A DNA stretch of 64,000 nucleotides from Glossina fuscipes (taxonomy: Eukaryota; Arthropoda; Insecta; Diptera; Glossinidae). The DNA lies in the NCBI RefSeq assembly GCF_014805625.2, contig NW_023998630.1:118292-182291 (forward strand). Reading direction: 5' to 3'. The notes beneath the pieces were generated by a model. That model saw nothing but the letters and a program-made list of their open reading frames with translations. It ran no database searches and had not been told where the DNA came from. Positions within the stretch are counted from its first letter, which is position 1. Every line of letters starts with the position of its first letter. Positions 25,149 through 38,373 of the stretch are shown here, piece by piece. A program made the position numbers and the translations under genes.

Positions 25149-28100
25149 TATTTTGTCTTTTTATGAAATTTACGCTAAATGAAATTTCTCTTGATATTAA
25201 TTGCCTTCACGGCTTTCAGAAAATTGGAATAATATGTGCCTCTAGCAAGTTCGAAAGTTTGAAATGAAAAAATTCTGTTTCTGAATAAAATCTTGTGAAA
25301 AAAAAATCACTTATGTCAGTATACATCAGAACCAAGAAATGTCAAAGAGAAGACGTTGCCACAAATTGCGATTTCAATATATTGAAGTCAAGGACAATTT
25401 TTCTCAAAAACTATTTGCTTTGGCATATTAAGGCTAAAAGAAAAATCATAGTAGGCTAAATAATTCATTTTGAGGTTCTTTTATTAAATTCAGCAACAAA
25501 TATGAACGATATTTGCGAGGAAAAAAGAGATTTCAAGTTAAATTTGCTTTTGACGTTTTTCAAGTCGTACATTTTGAATATAAAAAATTTTGATTAGCGT
25601 TTCTTAATTTTAAATATAGCCACTTCATTCTCCTTTTGACGCTGTACTCTTTTAGATTGTGTCAATTTTGGCAAACTTTCAATGATAAAGTTGCTTCAAT
25701 AATTTTTAAAGCAACCATGATTAAATAATAAAAAATTTTCGTTTGGTTAATGAAATATTACTTAATATCTCTATAAGTGACGTTTATTTAAGCGGCATTG
25801 TTTTCTACGAGCTGACCCTGGTTAATATTTAAATTTCCATTATTTTTGAACGGAATCATAAACAAGTCAAAAGGATATTTCAACGCGTTTTGACCAAAAC
25901 TGCAAAGAACAAATTAAGACTAACACTATTGCATAGTACAAGTTTTGAAGGACTTGAAGAACAGCAGCTCCTTCCCCTTCTCTCTCTCACTCTCTCGCAG
26001 TAGATTAGCGTCTCTAAGATTTGTTGGCATTTTTGTAAAATCTTGCCTTCAATCCATTTTCATATTTTCATAATCATATGTTTTCATGTTCTCATAATCT
26101 CATATTATTTAGTTCCCATATTTTATATTTCCACGTTTTTACACTCCGATATTCTGTACATTCATATTCTATATATTTGTTTTAGTGTTGTCATATTAAA
26201 TAGGTAGAAGTCTTTCTGTAAGAAGGACTTTCTGATTTTGATTTTTTACAATCTATATTCTTGAATTTTTCAGGACCCAAAGACATTGCAGTCATATTAA
26301 TTTATTTGACTGGAGTTCTATAATGCTGGTGAACGGACATATTGTTACAGCTGAAGTAGTTTAGGAACTTAAACCGATAAAGAAAGGAAAATGGACAATA
26401 TTGTCGATTGTCTTACAGTGAATTGTAACGGAAGTATACGAAGTGTTAAAAAACGGGAGTGGGAGAGTTATATTTGGCCGGGGCCCAGTCGTGCATATCC
26501 ACCATCATTAAAATCTCTAGCGCCCCATCCTTTTATTTTTTATCTTCTATTTCTTCTATTTCTATTATCATAAAAAATGAATGGGATAAAATTTATATTT
26601 CACCTTTTACTTCACTAAAAGGTATTGTTAAAAAAAACTAATCTACGACGTCGTAACGTCCGCCATAATCATCTAAATTTTTACTTAGAGAAGCGTAATT
26701 ATATGCACGTTACGCTTTGCTGTGCGCATGTGCTACGACAAATTTGGCTTTTTTTCAACGCTAACTTGCAGTAAGTTCCAATGTTTCTACCAAGTTTGAA
26801 GTTATCTTTTGCGACTAGGAGAACATGCACCGCACACAGACGTGGCTTAATCGATGCAGAACTTCATGCTGATTGGAAATATATATCTTTAATAAAGTGT
26901 GTGAAGATTCCTTTTGGATGCCGCAAAATGAGTATACCCCGTCCTTAGGCGGTTGCTATTATCATTAAATTGCAATAATTTGCTGAAATATAGTTTTTAC
27001 GAATCTTCCTCCACGTTACCATATTCAAGGGTGCATTAATATTTCTTTATATGAATTGCATGTCTGGCCCCTTAGTTTGCCAGTGCTCCTCAGTTGGTTT
27101 TATTTAGTAATTTGGCCTTTGTTGCTAACTTATTCGTGTTTGTTGATCATACAATGAAGGAACATTATGCTAACTTAGACTCTTTGACTTTTTTACATGC
27201 ATTATTGGAGTTTTCTTTTTTTTACCTTTTATGTGCTTTTTTGCTGTAGTGCATCTGTGCATGAATGTGTGTTCGTGTATTGACGTTTTTAGCCTCTTTT
27301 TCTCTTCACATGCGAATTTACTCTTTCTGCTTTTTTTTTTTAAGTTCTTTACGTAGTGTGCATTCATACTGGCGTTTGAATGCTTTCTGCATAAAAATCA
27401 ATTAAGAATTTTGAGGTCGGCGCTTATGGGTATTCTAAAGGGATATTCAATACATGCAGACTTAAATACCGGTAATATAGACAGAAAAATAAATTCAACA
27501 ATATTTATGTTTTAGATATTGAATATAACATTTTATGTACACACGTATTTTCACCAATATTTGAATTTCTTCCTCTCTTCGCTTATTTCATTTTATAAAT
27601 TTTTATTTAAAAATTGAAGAAAATTTTCTACTACCTCTATCAGTTTATTTGCTTCAAATTGCAGTAGAATTTGCTATCGTTTCTCTTTTCCTCTTTGTAA
27701 GAATATTACTAATAATTGGTAGAAATTTGTGCTGTTGCTCGCACTTTAATATCAGCTCGATTGGTTAAGTTTTGCACAAGATTGAACTATGATTCTGTTG
27801 TGTGACGTCGTACACAAAGAAATGAACAACAATGCAACAACAAGTTTCTTTTCTAAACTTCTGTACATAGCACACAATGTTTGCATTAAAGTTTTACAGA
27901 TGTTTGTGTGTGAAAATGTGTTTTCCGTTTACTATATTATTGTTAGTCTGTGCTGTTGTGCACTTTTCCTATAAAAGAAAAAGAAAGTTACACATTTCGT
28001 TTTTTTATTTTTTCTATTTGTGCTTTAGTTCCTTTCGATTTACTTACTTTGTTCTGTGTTGTTTGTTTGTATTTGAAAGTGTTACCGCTTGGTACACAAA

Positions 28101-29484
28101 CTTTGCAAAAAAAAAAAAAAAAAAAAAAGGCACAAACTTTTTCTTTTTTTGAAAGAGAGAAGAGCGATAGAAAACTTATTTAAAGATAACTACTTTGTGT
28201 CGGTTTGTCCATATGTAAGCGTGTTCGTTCTCATTTATTCCATTGTATTCGTTTTTCATTGTTGCTTGGCAGTTCTTCTTGCCTTTGCTGATAATTAAAC
28301 CGTATCATATATATACAATAAACGGTAATTGCTTCAGGTGAATGGAAAACACTTTGATTGATGCTAATGAGTAGAATTAGATAATTAAAGCTGAAAATCC
28401 GTGCAATTCTCTTGTTTTGCGAGACTCCGCAGAAACGTAAACTTTCAAAAATCTGATTTTGAAAAACAAAAGGAAAATGCAAGACTACTTCCAGATAATA
28501 CAAAATTCATTGCAAAATTGAAGCAAATTTACATTTTGCGTTTTAAGCCGCCTTAAGGCGTAAATTTATTGGTGTAAACTGATTTTGTTCATCATGAGTA
28601 ATATTACTAATTATCTTGAGAAGCTTTGCATTTACCTCTTAAAACCTATAAGACTTCTGCTAATTATCTTTCACGAAGTGATTTCGAGTTCATTGTATAT
28701 ATGAACTGAGCTGAGCTAAGGGTTTTTTGTTCTTATGCGTGTTTAGTAGATCTATGGGCGTATTAATTCATTAATGTTTCATAAAGGACGTATTATTATG
28801 CGCTTACTATTGTTATAATGCCTGCTTGCTCTCAACGGATGTTTTAAAATATTAAGTTCGTAACAGTCAAACAATAAACAATTGTTCCTGAGTTTTTTTT
28901 TTGGTTATATTACTTAATGGATCTCTTAAAACAGCAGTTGTCCTTATTTCGCGGAACGCCTGTAATCTGGTGTGGCGTCGTTCGAGAAACCTCAATTAAT
29001 GTGACTAAAAATATGCTTGTTTGTTGTGTCAGTCATGGAGATGTTAAAAGTGTGATAAGAAACATTTCACTTTACAATTCGTACTTGTTCTTTGCCAGTA
29101 CCTGCAGAGTAGATAAAACACTTTTTGGAATTACTTACAATGAGTCGAAAGGAATCTCTCACGTTTATTTCGTTAAGCAAACAGGGAAAAAACGAACTTC
29201 TTTTTAAGAAACTCTCGATTCTCTCTCGTTAGGTGTGTTCTCTTAAAATCGTACTAATGCTTTACCTAAATATTTCAAGTTGGCCAAAAAAGTAGTGATG
29301 AATTCCGATCCTCGTGGCTTGAATATTCTTATCACTTTTTTCATCATTGCGTGTTATGTAAAATGGAAATCAAAGACCTAACCAATGAGGTTCGAGCTCA
29401 TGATACTATCTGCTCTGAAACTGGGCTTTGATTTTTCTATAGTGCTTTTTTTTAAATAAAAAATAAGTTTTATTAAACATACGA
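25149..29484. other. Region upstream of HSP60 and intergenic sequence
   Basis: The first few hundred bases should hold the HSP60 5' UTR and promoter; no TATA box or heat-shock element could be assigned with confidence. Farther out are low-complexity blocks: TCATATTTTCATAATCATAT-type units at about 26,055-26,180 and a poly-A run at 28,107-28,128. A 96-codon plus frame at 28,917-29,207 has no recognisable similarity and is not called a gene. Confidence 0.45.
28107..28128. repeat. Poly-A run
   Basis: About 22 consecutive A. No LINE-like sequence is recognised just before it, so it is treated as simple sequence, not a retrotransposition tail. Confidence 0.8.
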
Positions 29485-30165
29485 GGAAGCTGCGTAATCC
29501 AAAAGGCTATAAATGAGTCTGGTTAGACCTAAAGTTGAATATGCCTATGTATTGTGGTCGCTTTCCTTATCGGGGCTAAGCTCAGTCAATCAAATCTGTC
29601 CAGAATCAATCCTTATCCTTAGGGGTCCAAATTGGGGTCCACTAATGTCTCTTTTAACGTATGAGAAAAGATTGCATTGCTTTCAGTGGAGAAAGATAGG
29701 GTGATCCTACATTTTTTCTTCCTAGTGGACTTAATAAATGGTGTAACAGATTCGCCGCCTTTGTTAAGCGAGGTAAACTTCAACACTGCTAACTGCTTTT
29801 CAAGAAAACTTATTTTCATAAAATTCAATGAATTATGAGATACTTAACCCCGAAGGACAAATCTTTAAACATTATCAAATCAATCTTTTAGTACTAGCTT
29901 ATATTTCTCCAAATTAACTTTTAATCTTTAATGCTTCGCACGATTCGTTGCTAAGCTTGATATATTTGTCACTATGAGATCATACGCTTTTGGATTAGTT
30001 TGGTGGTATTACCCTATGGTGTATCTGTACCGCCTGAAATTGTGCCTCTGTGTGACACGTCGATATGATTTTTTTTCTACTATTTATTTACTTACATACG
30101 GATTTTGTTATTTTGTTTTTAAGCTGTGTTTTTTATTTATAACTTATATGAAGGTTTAGCCAACA
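29485..30165 (+). mobile_element. 5'-truncated CR1/Jockey-type LINE fragment
   Basis: 29,513-29,704 encodes MSLVRPKVEYAYVLWS and a NWGPLMSLLTYEKRL segment. These match the C-terminal region of the LINE at 5,637-10,298 (VRPILEYASVVWSP, then LGWDPITSLPPYENRL). A frameshift follows, then LINGVTDSPPLL and NCFSRKLIFIKF, again as in that element. The 3' UTR blocks continue to about 30,100. It is inactive; the 5' three quarters are missing. Confidence 0.7.
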
Positions 30166-33100
30166 CTTTTAATCTTAAGCCTCTACTTTTACTCAATTGC
30201 TCAATGTTATCTATAAGCAAATAATACTTTTCCTGTCACTTTTAAATCCTTAAGTGTCTTTTTTGCGCATCCGTCGTTCGAAAGTTTTATCCACAAGGAT
30301 GTCAATTTATATATGAAGCTGCTATTCCAGAGCGACTTTTATTATAAAATACTTAAAGGTATCTTTTGCTGGCATATAAGGGCTTATAAGGGCTAAATGA
30401 TCTTCATTCTTCAAATTTTCTTAAGATTTTTGTGGTCCAAATTTTTTTTTCACCCATTGTGTTTTTCAACATAGGAAGATGTATGTGAGGTTATCGTGAA
30501 CTTCGGCTGCTCTAATCCATTTGCAATAAGGTCCTTTCTTGAATTAAAAAGTGTCGCTGCGCCATATAGATTAAGCACAGTTTTTAGTGGATAGACATCA
30601 GGCAGTTGAATAACGCAAAAAGTTAATGCACCTTATACCACAAGTATTGTAAAAGATAGTGAAAATAGGTAAGATGTTTTATTCCGTATAAACTTTGTAC
30701 GCATCAATTAGTGATGCTATCCACCATCCCTTGCATTGTATTAACCGTATTATTAAACTCCGTAAATGAGCTGACTGAATGGAAATGTCCTGACAACGCC
30801 CAGCCAGCTTCCTCATTTATTTCATAATCAAATATCAGTTTCGTTAATTACTGGCGCCTACATAATCTTATCCGGAGGTAAGGGTTTCATTGGAGGATTA
30901 CTGTGCTTTAATTAAAAACGCAGATATTGAGAGAGAACGTTGATCAATGAATAAATTTATCTCTTAGAACAAAGATAATTTGGTTTTACTTCTAGCCATT
31001 GTACGACATTTCCTCGGTTATTTCATTCAATTTATTCGAACTTTTAATTTTATCATAATCTATCCGTTCGTTTATCAATTCTTGATGAACTCATCATACA
31101 TACGGCTTATGCTCCCTGTACACAATTACAGTTACACTGACTTTTATGACAATGAAAGAAAATTTAAAAAGAATGAAAAAAGGAAGCAGGAAAAAATGGT
31201 TAAACAAAGGAGCAAAGATTTAAAAAGAATTTGTTCGTCCTTAAGGGGATTCCAATTATGGTACTAACAACAATATAAACTAAATTGATTAGAAATTAAA
31301 TTTATTAATCTTTTAAACTTTTAGTGAAGTGTTTGGCATAAAGCAAATTTTTTCAGTATCTACGTACCGTTTTAGTGTTTCTTACGCTCTTACAAGTTTT
31401 AACATCAAAACTTATCGCCTAAGATACAATATGTATTTGATAGACAAGAATTTTTGCTGACGCACCAGAAGGCTTAAGACACTATTAAAAAGACAAGAGA
31501 AAATTGAGCAGAAAGTCAACGGCTTCGAGCTATATGTCACAACATATATAGTTGAGCTATAGCTTTAAAATGCATATACAAAGTAAGACAAACAATAAAG
31601 AAGAATTAATTTAATCTAGTAAAATTGTATACATTACTCACCTTCTATGGAAAAGATATAAAATAGGTGAATATATAATATCCTAAATAAATTGTTTTTG
31701 TAAATTTATTTTATGTTAATAATGGAGTGTTAACAAACAAAGGATGAAAATAAATTTATGCACTTTTATTTTCCCATTTCTCCATCGAGCGAAACATATG
31801 AAAGAGCTCATAGGATGTCTCTATATAATTGTTTGGAACTATTTAGTCATTCTATTCTATTCTTTATCCATCTTTCATTGCCCTATTCGTGTGATCTCTT
31901 AGCTTTCTCCCTTGTTGGCGTGTGAAATGTTTTGCTTAATGCGTTCATTGCAGCTGTTCGTATGAGCTCACCTGACCTTTTTCGTCTATTCTTTTATTCA
32001 CCTCTTACATATTTACTTAATGTTTATGTGTCAGTTCGCTTTTCAAGTCGTAAAATTGTCTATATATATAATAATAAGATATATAAGATAAATAATAAGA
32101 TTATTAATCTGTTCATTCGTCTCTTGGACTCTATGCTTGATGGCCTGTCTTGTGAGCTACTCGGTAATTCTAATGTTAAACATTCGTTGTTTGCTCATTT
32201 CTTGTTATTTTCTTTTAAGTAATTGTTGATAATCAGTTCTATTAGACTGGTTGCAGGCCTTCAAAAGCCATTCGTTAAGTGCGACATGTTTGCTTTGGTC
32301 TGATAATAGAAAAATAAAATAGAAAACTCAAATTTTATTTACTTACATTACAAGTTAATCTGTTAGCTTTATGCGTAGCTTTTTGTAGCTAGAATCGCTA
32401 GAAAAAAGCGCTGAGAAAATAAGTTTATCACTATTTTAGTATTTTTAATCACTCTAGTTTACTCCTTATATTTAAATATCGTTTATATAAGTAACTTTCT
32501 TTGTTGACTTTTCCACTTATTGCGTTAGCAAGCATTAAGGGTTTTCTCCCTTCTGGCAAATGTTACAATTTAACTATTTGAGTATGCCATCTCTCCGCCG
32601 CTGTTTTTCTTCAAACTTGATGGCAAAAATTCCTTTTGGTCTATTATATTAAAATGTCCCTCGCATAATACTAACGTTAAAGAGGTTTTGCGCTGGTTTT
32701 AAATGAATAGGTCATGTCTAAGAGTTTGTGTGTATGTGAATCTGTACTATCAAACCATTAGAAAGTGACGAGATGACATAAAGTTTGCTTCAATTATATT
32801 GAGATGTAGAGAACTCGTACAATAAGGAGATTGAATTTTTTCTCTTGTAAAGAAAAATTGAATAAAAAATTATATTTAATAGAAAGTTTTCAACATGAAG
32901 CATTAAATCGACATTAAATGTATGTTGAGCTCCTAGTGATTTGAAGATTTTAAATATTTTACATTTTTGACTTAATCTATGTACGGTCTTCTCACATTTT
33001 CGAGAAGGGCATAGCAACCGTTATGTTGCGTATAATGCTTGAACATATCTATATATAATGCTTCGAAAATTTTCAACGAAAGTATTCTTAAGTGAAGCAA

Positions 33101-34084
33101 AATGTTTCGAAAAACTTTATTAAACGTTTAGATCGCGCGTTGAGCGCGAAGTATATTGCAAGTGATTAAATTTTGAAAATCGAACGCTATTCATCACCCA
33201 AAGAATCCACAAATGTGCCGAGAGAGTTGGGTGGAAGGCTAATGTTTAGATTATTTGTGATCATTGTTATTTTCATTTACCGGTCGGAAGAGGTCGGTAC
33301 ATTTCTCAATAGAAACTTTTTGGAACTTGCAATCTCTGCGAGGAAATTTAGAAAAATAGACCATTTTCCATACATAAATATATTCACGGCATTCTATCAT
33401 TTTATTTTTTATGTGTTGGCAATAGGTTGATATTTTTAGTTTTGAAAAACGAGAAACTTCAAAAAGAAATGTTGATTGAATATGGTAAACACCAAATACT
33501 GCACTAAACAGCATTAGGGATATATTTTTGTTGTGAGTGATGAAAACAATGTGTTTCCTTGACATAGTTTTGCGGTTTTATATCATTTTTGGTATTCCCA
33601 AAAAAAGTCAAAATATAAAACCAAATCATTGTTTTGTTTTAACATCGGATTGTTAAGTCATGCCCATTACAAAGAAAAAATCCCTTGTTATTTTTGACGT
33701 CTCTGTGATGGTGCTCAGAGTACGGATCTTAGTGTAACACATATGCCTATATTTAACAACAGAATGAATTCATTGATACCAAAGTTTTTTATGGGATCTC
33801 AATCGGTTCAGCTTTCGGCTTTGTATATGCTGTAATCTTTTCAAACATTTCCTAATTTTGTAAAGCTCTTTCCATCCTCATAAACAATTCAGTATATACG
33901 ACTAATCGATTCATACCATGCTCTGCAGGGCATTATTAAACATTAAGATTAGTCTAAAACGTTTGTCCGTAATTGCCTAACGTTGCCCATATTTTTTTAT
34001 ACACTACGCGACTTCTACTACAAGGGCATACTAAAATTGTGCGAATGTACGCATCACCGAAGAACTTGAGATAGGCCTTCTTTT
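30166..34084. other. AT-rich non-coding stretch
   Basis: No recognisable gene, RNA or terminal repeats. Frames of up to about 105 codons occur on both strands and resemble nothing known. Confidence 0.45.
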
Positions 34085-34220
34085 TATGATATCGATCTAT
34101 TCAGAACAACTGTCTGTCTGCCTATATACCTTGATTTTTTGTGTTCAATTCGCAGGTCGCAATTTTTGAGATATTTCGATGAAATTTGTTACACTGGTCC
34201 AAAGATGAAACCTATTGGAT
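34085..34220 (+). mobile_element. Left arm of a foldback element, truncated
   Basis: It matches the left arm at 20,968-21,290: CTATTCAGAACAAC, CTGTCTGCCTATA, TTTTTTGTGTTCAA, then GATATTTCGATGAAATTTG and TTACACTGG. The match stops where the LINE copy at 34,221 begins, so the LINE probably inserted into, or recombined with, this arm. Confidence 0.6.
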
Positions 34221-35505
34221 ATTTATTTATTTATTTACGTACACATGACACTCAGCTAAAATAAGTGAACAGCCGAAGTCAAATGACTCTTTAAAGTGAA
34301 TCTTATTCTAATTATTATTAAAAGCTAGTTTAAAGTATATAAGGAGAAGTAAAAAAAAAAAAAGACGAATTAAATAATAATCCATGTATAAATAAACCAG
34401 AAACAAAAAACAAGAAAAAGACAAAAAGCGTGCACACAGCTAACACATAGGCACATCCAGTGTTGATCAAAGTTTCAACTGAACCCTTAAATCATTGCAA
34501 ACATGCAAAAGCTTGGTAACCTAAAACAGTAAACAAAACCAGTTAATTTTTGAATAATAGCAAGGTTTTAAATTTGCAAGTTAGTTTAAATACGACATAC
34601 GCAAATCGCTTGTATTCAGCATAGTTGCTTTGATAGACTTTAAAGAGTCCAATATTAAGATTAACTCTGAACGGATTAAACAGCTCATACGTGTAATATA
34701 TTTAAATTGACTAAGCTTAATGAACATAAAGTGTCTAGAGATGCGATTAAACACCTTAAAGCTTATCTCACCAAATAATGTGGGCGAATTCACACCATGC
34801 ATCATTTATTAACTTAATTAAGATGGAAACACCACGAACTACTTACCTCAAGTGACGGTGAGGATAACAGAAGCAACCTATTTTCATAAGAAGGCAAAAA
34901 TCCACGCGGGTCCCAATATAAATTTCTAAGCGGAAACAGCAATCATTGCTTTCGAACTGAAACTACTTTTCCAACACAAAGGGAGAACATCTGATTTTAA
35001 CGATTGATTAAGACAGCAGAGCAGTATTGAAGTAAGTTGCGATCAAATAATTCATTAAAAAACACAATAGCTCTATCATATATTAACGTAGGGACCATAA
35101 AGCCCGTATTATCACTACAACGCCAAATGACTTGTTGCAAATTGAAGTCCTGAAGGCTTCTAACATTTTGTGAAATGCTAGTTAGTTGGCCTGATCCCGA
35201 TGCCGAGCAATCTATTCCTCTATTAAGGATCTAACTGGCCACAATGGTTTATGTAACAAAATTTCCTTGTCTTTAGTAGGAGTCAACACATTGAAAGAAG
35301 CTAACTTGAATATGCTAACACGCCTTAAAGGGACGGATGGGAGTTTTGCAGTAAGATAACTTTTTATGTTATCCTCAGAGGTACCAGCCTTGATACGAAT
35401 GTTGCATTTTTGGGGTTACTACCGTATTAGGCGAGAAAATAGTGGGAGCCCAGTTTGGTGAGCATCGGATACACCAGAACAGCTAGGGGAGAGGTGGATC
35501 CATTG
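34221..35505 (-). mobile_element. Internally deleted copy of the CR1/Jockey-type LINE
   Basis: A minus-strand relative of the element at 5,637-10,298. The 3' end has the same ATTTATTTATTT tail (plus-strand view) and the ORF2 C-terminus (34,581-34,805: GEISFKVFNRISRHFM, SLKSIKATMLNTSDLRMSYLN with one residue offset). Farther up, 34,850-34,970 matches about 6,180-6,290. Around 34,970-35,010 matches about 7,200-7,250. 35,030-35,140 matches about 8,170-8,290, and 35,170-35,500 matches ORF1 at about 8,740-9,165. So three internal segments of roughly 0.9, 0.9 and 0.45 kb are missing. No functional frame remains. Confidence 0.8.
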
Positions 35506-38097
35506 ATGTTTTCGCCCACTTACAATATGACATCTTAGTTTTCCAAGTCGTTATAAGAATAACTGTAGGATACTGTTTTTACTTGTTGAAGATCACAAAA
35601 CGTACTAAAAAATAAATTAATTAGCTTTTAGGTAACAAAATATTCGTCACAAATCCTCAGGCTAAACTGTCCAAAATATTTCAGTTACTTATTTTATATA
35701 CAATTTATAATTTATTTATTTTTATAATTTATTTATAATTTTAATTTATAATTTTCCATAGTGAAGAACAGCTTCTAAAAAAATTTCCTTTTGGCATCAC
35801 ACAGGACAAATTAAACCCTTTTAATTTTTATTTCATGCTAAGTTGTTAAGCTAAGTTTTGGAATTTCAATATTTCCGGATCTTTAAGATGGTGGCTTTTT
35901 TCTGTTAATTCTAAATACTCTTTGTTTTTTCAAAGTGCTGCAGTCTATGAATTGGGTTAATTTCCGCATTTGCTATAAAAAAGGAAGAAATTCTTAAATT
36001 AATTTTTAAAACTAAATCAAAGTAAAAAACCAGCACACTTATATCTATACAAGATTACTGTAGACCAAGGAAAACATTTTTGCATGCCTCGACTTGGACG
36101 ATCCAATTCTTACAACCATTGCCTCTCATTTGCTTTTGTATTCACAATTTATAAACAATACAAGCAGATAATTGAAAAATGCAGATTGTACCTCATATCC
36201 TTTACAGTTACCGACAGATGGACTAACTGCCTCTTATTGTCTTTCTTCACTCTAATGAAACTGTCAGTTACATACATAGATGCACAGTACAAGTATTACA
36301 ATTTAATAAAAATTCCTTTATTTACTTAACGTTGTTGTCATTACTTTCTCTAAATCTAAAGCATGTGCCTTACATTACCTGAACATCTGTATTATTTTAT
36401 AGTAACTCTGGAGGACTATGTTCTGTGTATTGTATTACCTTCAAGTCTTCGTAGTTTTTGTGTGCATTTGAGTGTAGAAAACAACTGCTAATGGAAATGT
36501 TATGAAGCAATGTACTTTATGCAATAAATCAATCTTTTCTTTTTTTTTTGGTTTTTGTCAAGCCAAAGCAAAGCAAAACAAAGGCAAATGAACAATTCTC
36601 AGAGTGTACTTGAGAGACTTGTCGTAAGCACGCAAAAAATTTTCAAAGCAGAAAAAAAATCGCAAAATTTCAAAATTTATGAAAACCATCTTTAGGAAAA
36701 AAGAAAACATAGAATTTAATTAATTTAATTAAAATATTATTGACAACTTCACACATATACAAGAAAAATGTATCCACTGGGAATATATTTCCAATGTAAT
36801 CCGTAAAATTTCTTTACGCAATGGAGAGAGTAAAATTCATATGATTTATTATTTCCTATTACGTACGGGAGCGCAGACATAACATTGCGAGGAAAGGATG
36901 CTTTAAGAGTAAATTGGAATCTTGAAGAGTTTGGCCAGTGAAGGGAAATGATAAGAACCAAGCTTTTTATATCATTTTCAGTTATAATTAAAATCAATTT
37001 AAAGTTTTAACAAACTTACTCCAAATGTCTGATACAGTGATTGTAAAAAATTGTGTGACATAGGCACGAATATAGTAATCAGTAAAAAGCGTTCATATAT
37101 AGTTTTTGGTAAATATTTGTGCTAAATTTTAGATTAATGCTGCAATGAAAACCATATTGCAATTTTGTTCTCCAATGCGGTTTTTGTCAGAAGCGGATAA
37201 TCATTTTGAAATTTGGTTTGTGACCATAAATTAGGAAACTTTTACTTTCAAAGTTTTACATCTATGTCCCTGTCTACACTCTCTCTCTGCCGTTTTTTGT
37301 TGTCTTGACAACGAGATAACGAACCGCATATAGAGAGGCAAGAACATAAGTACCTTAAGGACACCTGAGAAATATATCGCGATTATTAAGAATCGAAAGC
37401 ACGCATTTGTTCTTATTCTTTGACGAAGAAAGCTACTTTGCAAAGCGAGTAAATGTCATTGATTTAACATTGTTAACTAATTCGCGGATATAAATGGTCT
37501 ATACGTGCATTGAAGCAATATTCATTCAAATAACATCAGGCAAAAGAAGGAAAAAGTAAGAAAATTTGCTGCAAAAATCCTGTAACACATGTATTGTGTT
37601 CACGCATAAGTTCATACGTCACAGCAGGATCTGTTCGACTACTTATTCATTCTTCGATTTTTGATAATTTTATGGTCACTAAAATTGAAGTAGATAATTG
37701 AATACAAATATTTTCCTGCTTCGGTTTTTGTATTAGTAATAGCCTACCTCTTGTGTACTATGATAATAAACCTTAATGATAAATGCAAATAATGTAATGA
37801 AGTGCTTAATATTTTTAAATTATTCTTACTTCATAGACAAAGGGCAACATTAAAAACTTATTTCACTTCAACCTCTGAAATGCTTTAGGCAAAACATGTT
37901 CGAAGATAAATCTTTTCAGGCTTATTTATGTGGTGTACAAGCAACGCTATTTTTAATTTTGCGGTTATTATGCGCTGTTAGCTTGTTAATTCTATTATAC
38001 GAAATAAGATTACAACGTGCAAAAACTGTTAGTAAGTTTTAATTTTTCTTCTTATTAAGCAAAAATGTTCAGAATAACCTGAAAATTAGAGTAAAAA
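35506..38097. other. AT-rich non-coding stretch
   Basis: Includes an AT-rich tandem block (ATTTATAATTT-type units) at about 35,695-35,757. No recognisable gene. Confidence 0.45.
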
Positions 38098-38373
38098 ATG
38101 GATGATAATAATGGAACGATTGCTTTAAATGAAACTATGACAAAAATCTCGTTAACAGAATCATAGCAATCTATCAATCAACGTAACGACTCTCCGAAAC
38201 GAGGCATTATGTTCGACGTGGTCGAAAAGGTTGCCCAATCCGATAGTGCGTCGTTGCGCCAAACAAACTCGAAACTTGCAACTCTTGAACGTAAGAAAAC
38301 AAGACGGACAGAATCAAGCAGTGTACACAATAAAACCAACTTTATATACTCTTGCAGAACATGTGGTATATAA
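38098..38373 (+). pseudogene. Coding-like frame split by a single TAG; unknown product
   Basis: Starting at ATG 38,098 the frame runs 22 codons (MDDNNGTIALNETMTKISLT, then ES), meets TAG at 38,164-38,166, then continues in the same frame for 68 codons to TAA at 38,371-38,373. The second part is hydrophilic and Ser/Thr/Lys/Arg-rich (for example FDVVEKVAQSDSASLRQTN and RKKTRRTESSS). The TAG is followed by CAA. AATAAA occurs at 38,379 and 38,438. I do not recognise the protein. Options are a pseudogene, an exon with a splice acceptor near the TAG and a donor at 38,290 (C|GTAAGA), stop readthrough, or a chance frame. Confidence 0.25.

Noticed and set aside
25149..25450. Heat-shock element upstream of HSP60
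   Set aside because: Only isolated TTC/GAA pairs with wrong spacing or mismatches were seen, not three alternating nGAAn units.
28107..28128. Poly-A run as a retrogene tail
   Set aside because: No gene- or LINE-like sequence precedes it and no target duplication was seen.
28917..29207. 96-codon plus-strand frame
   Set aside because: No recognised motif, no splice or promoter support; frames of this size occur by chance elsewhere in the window.
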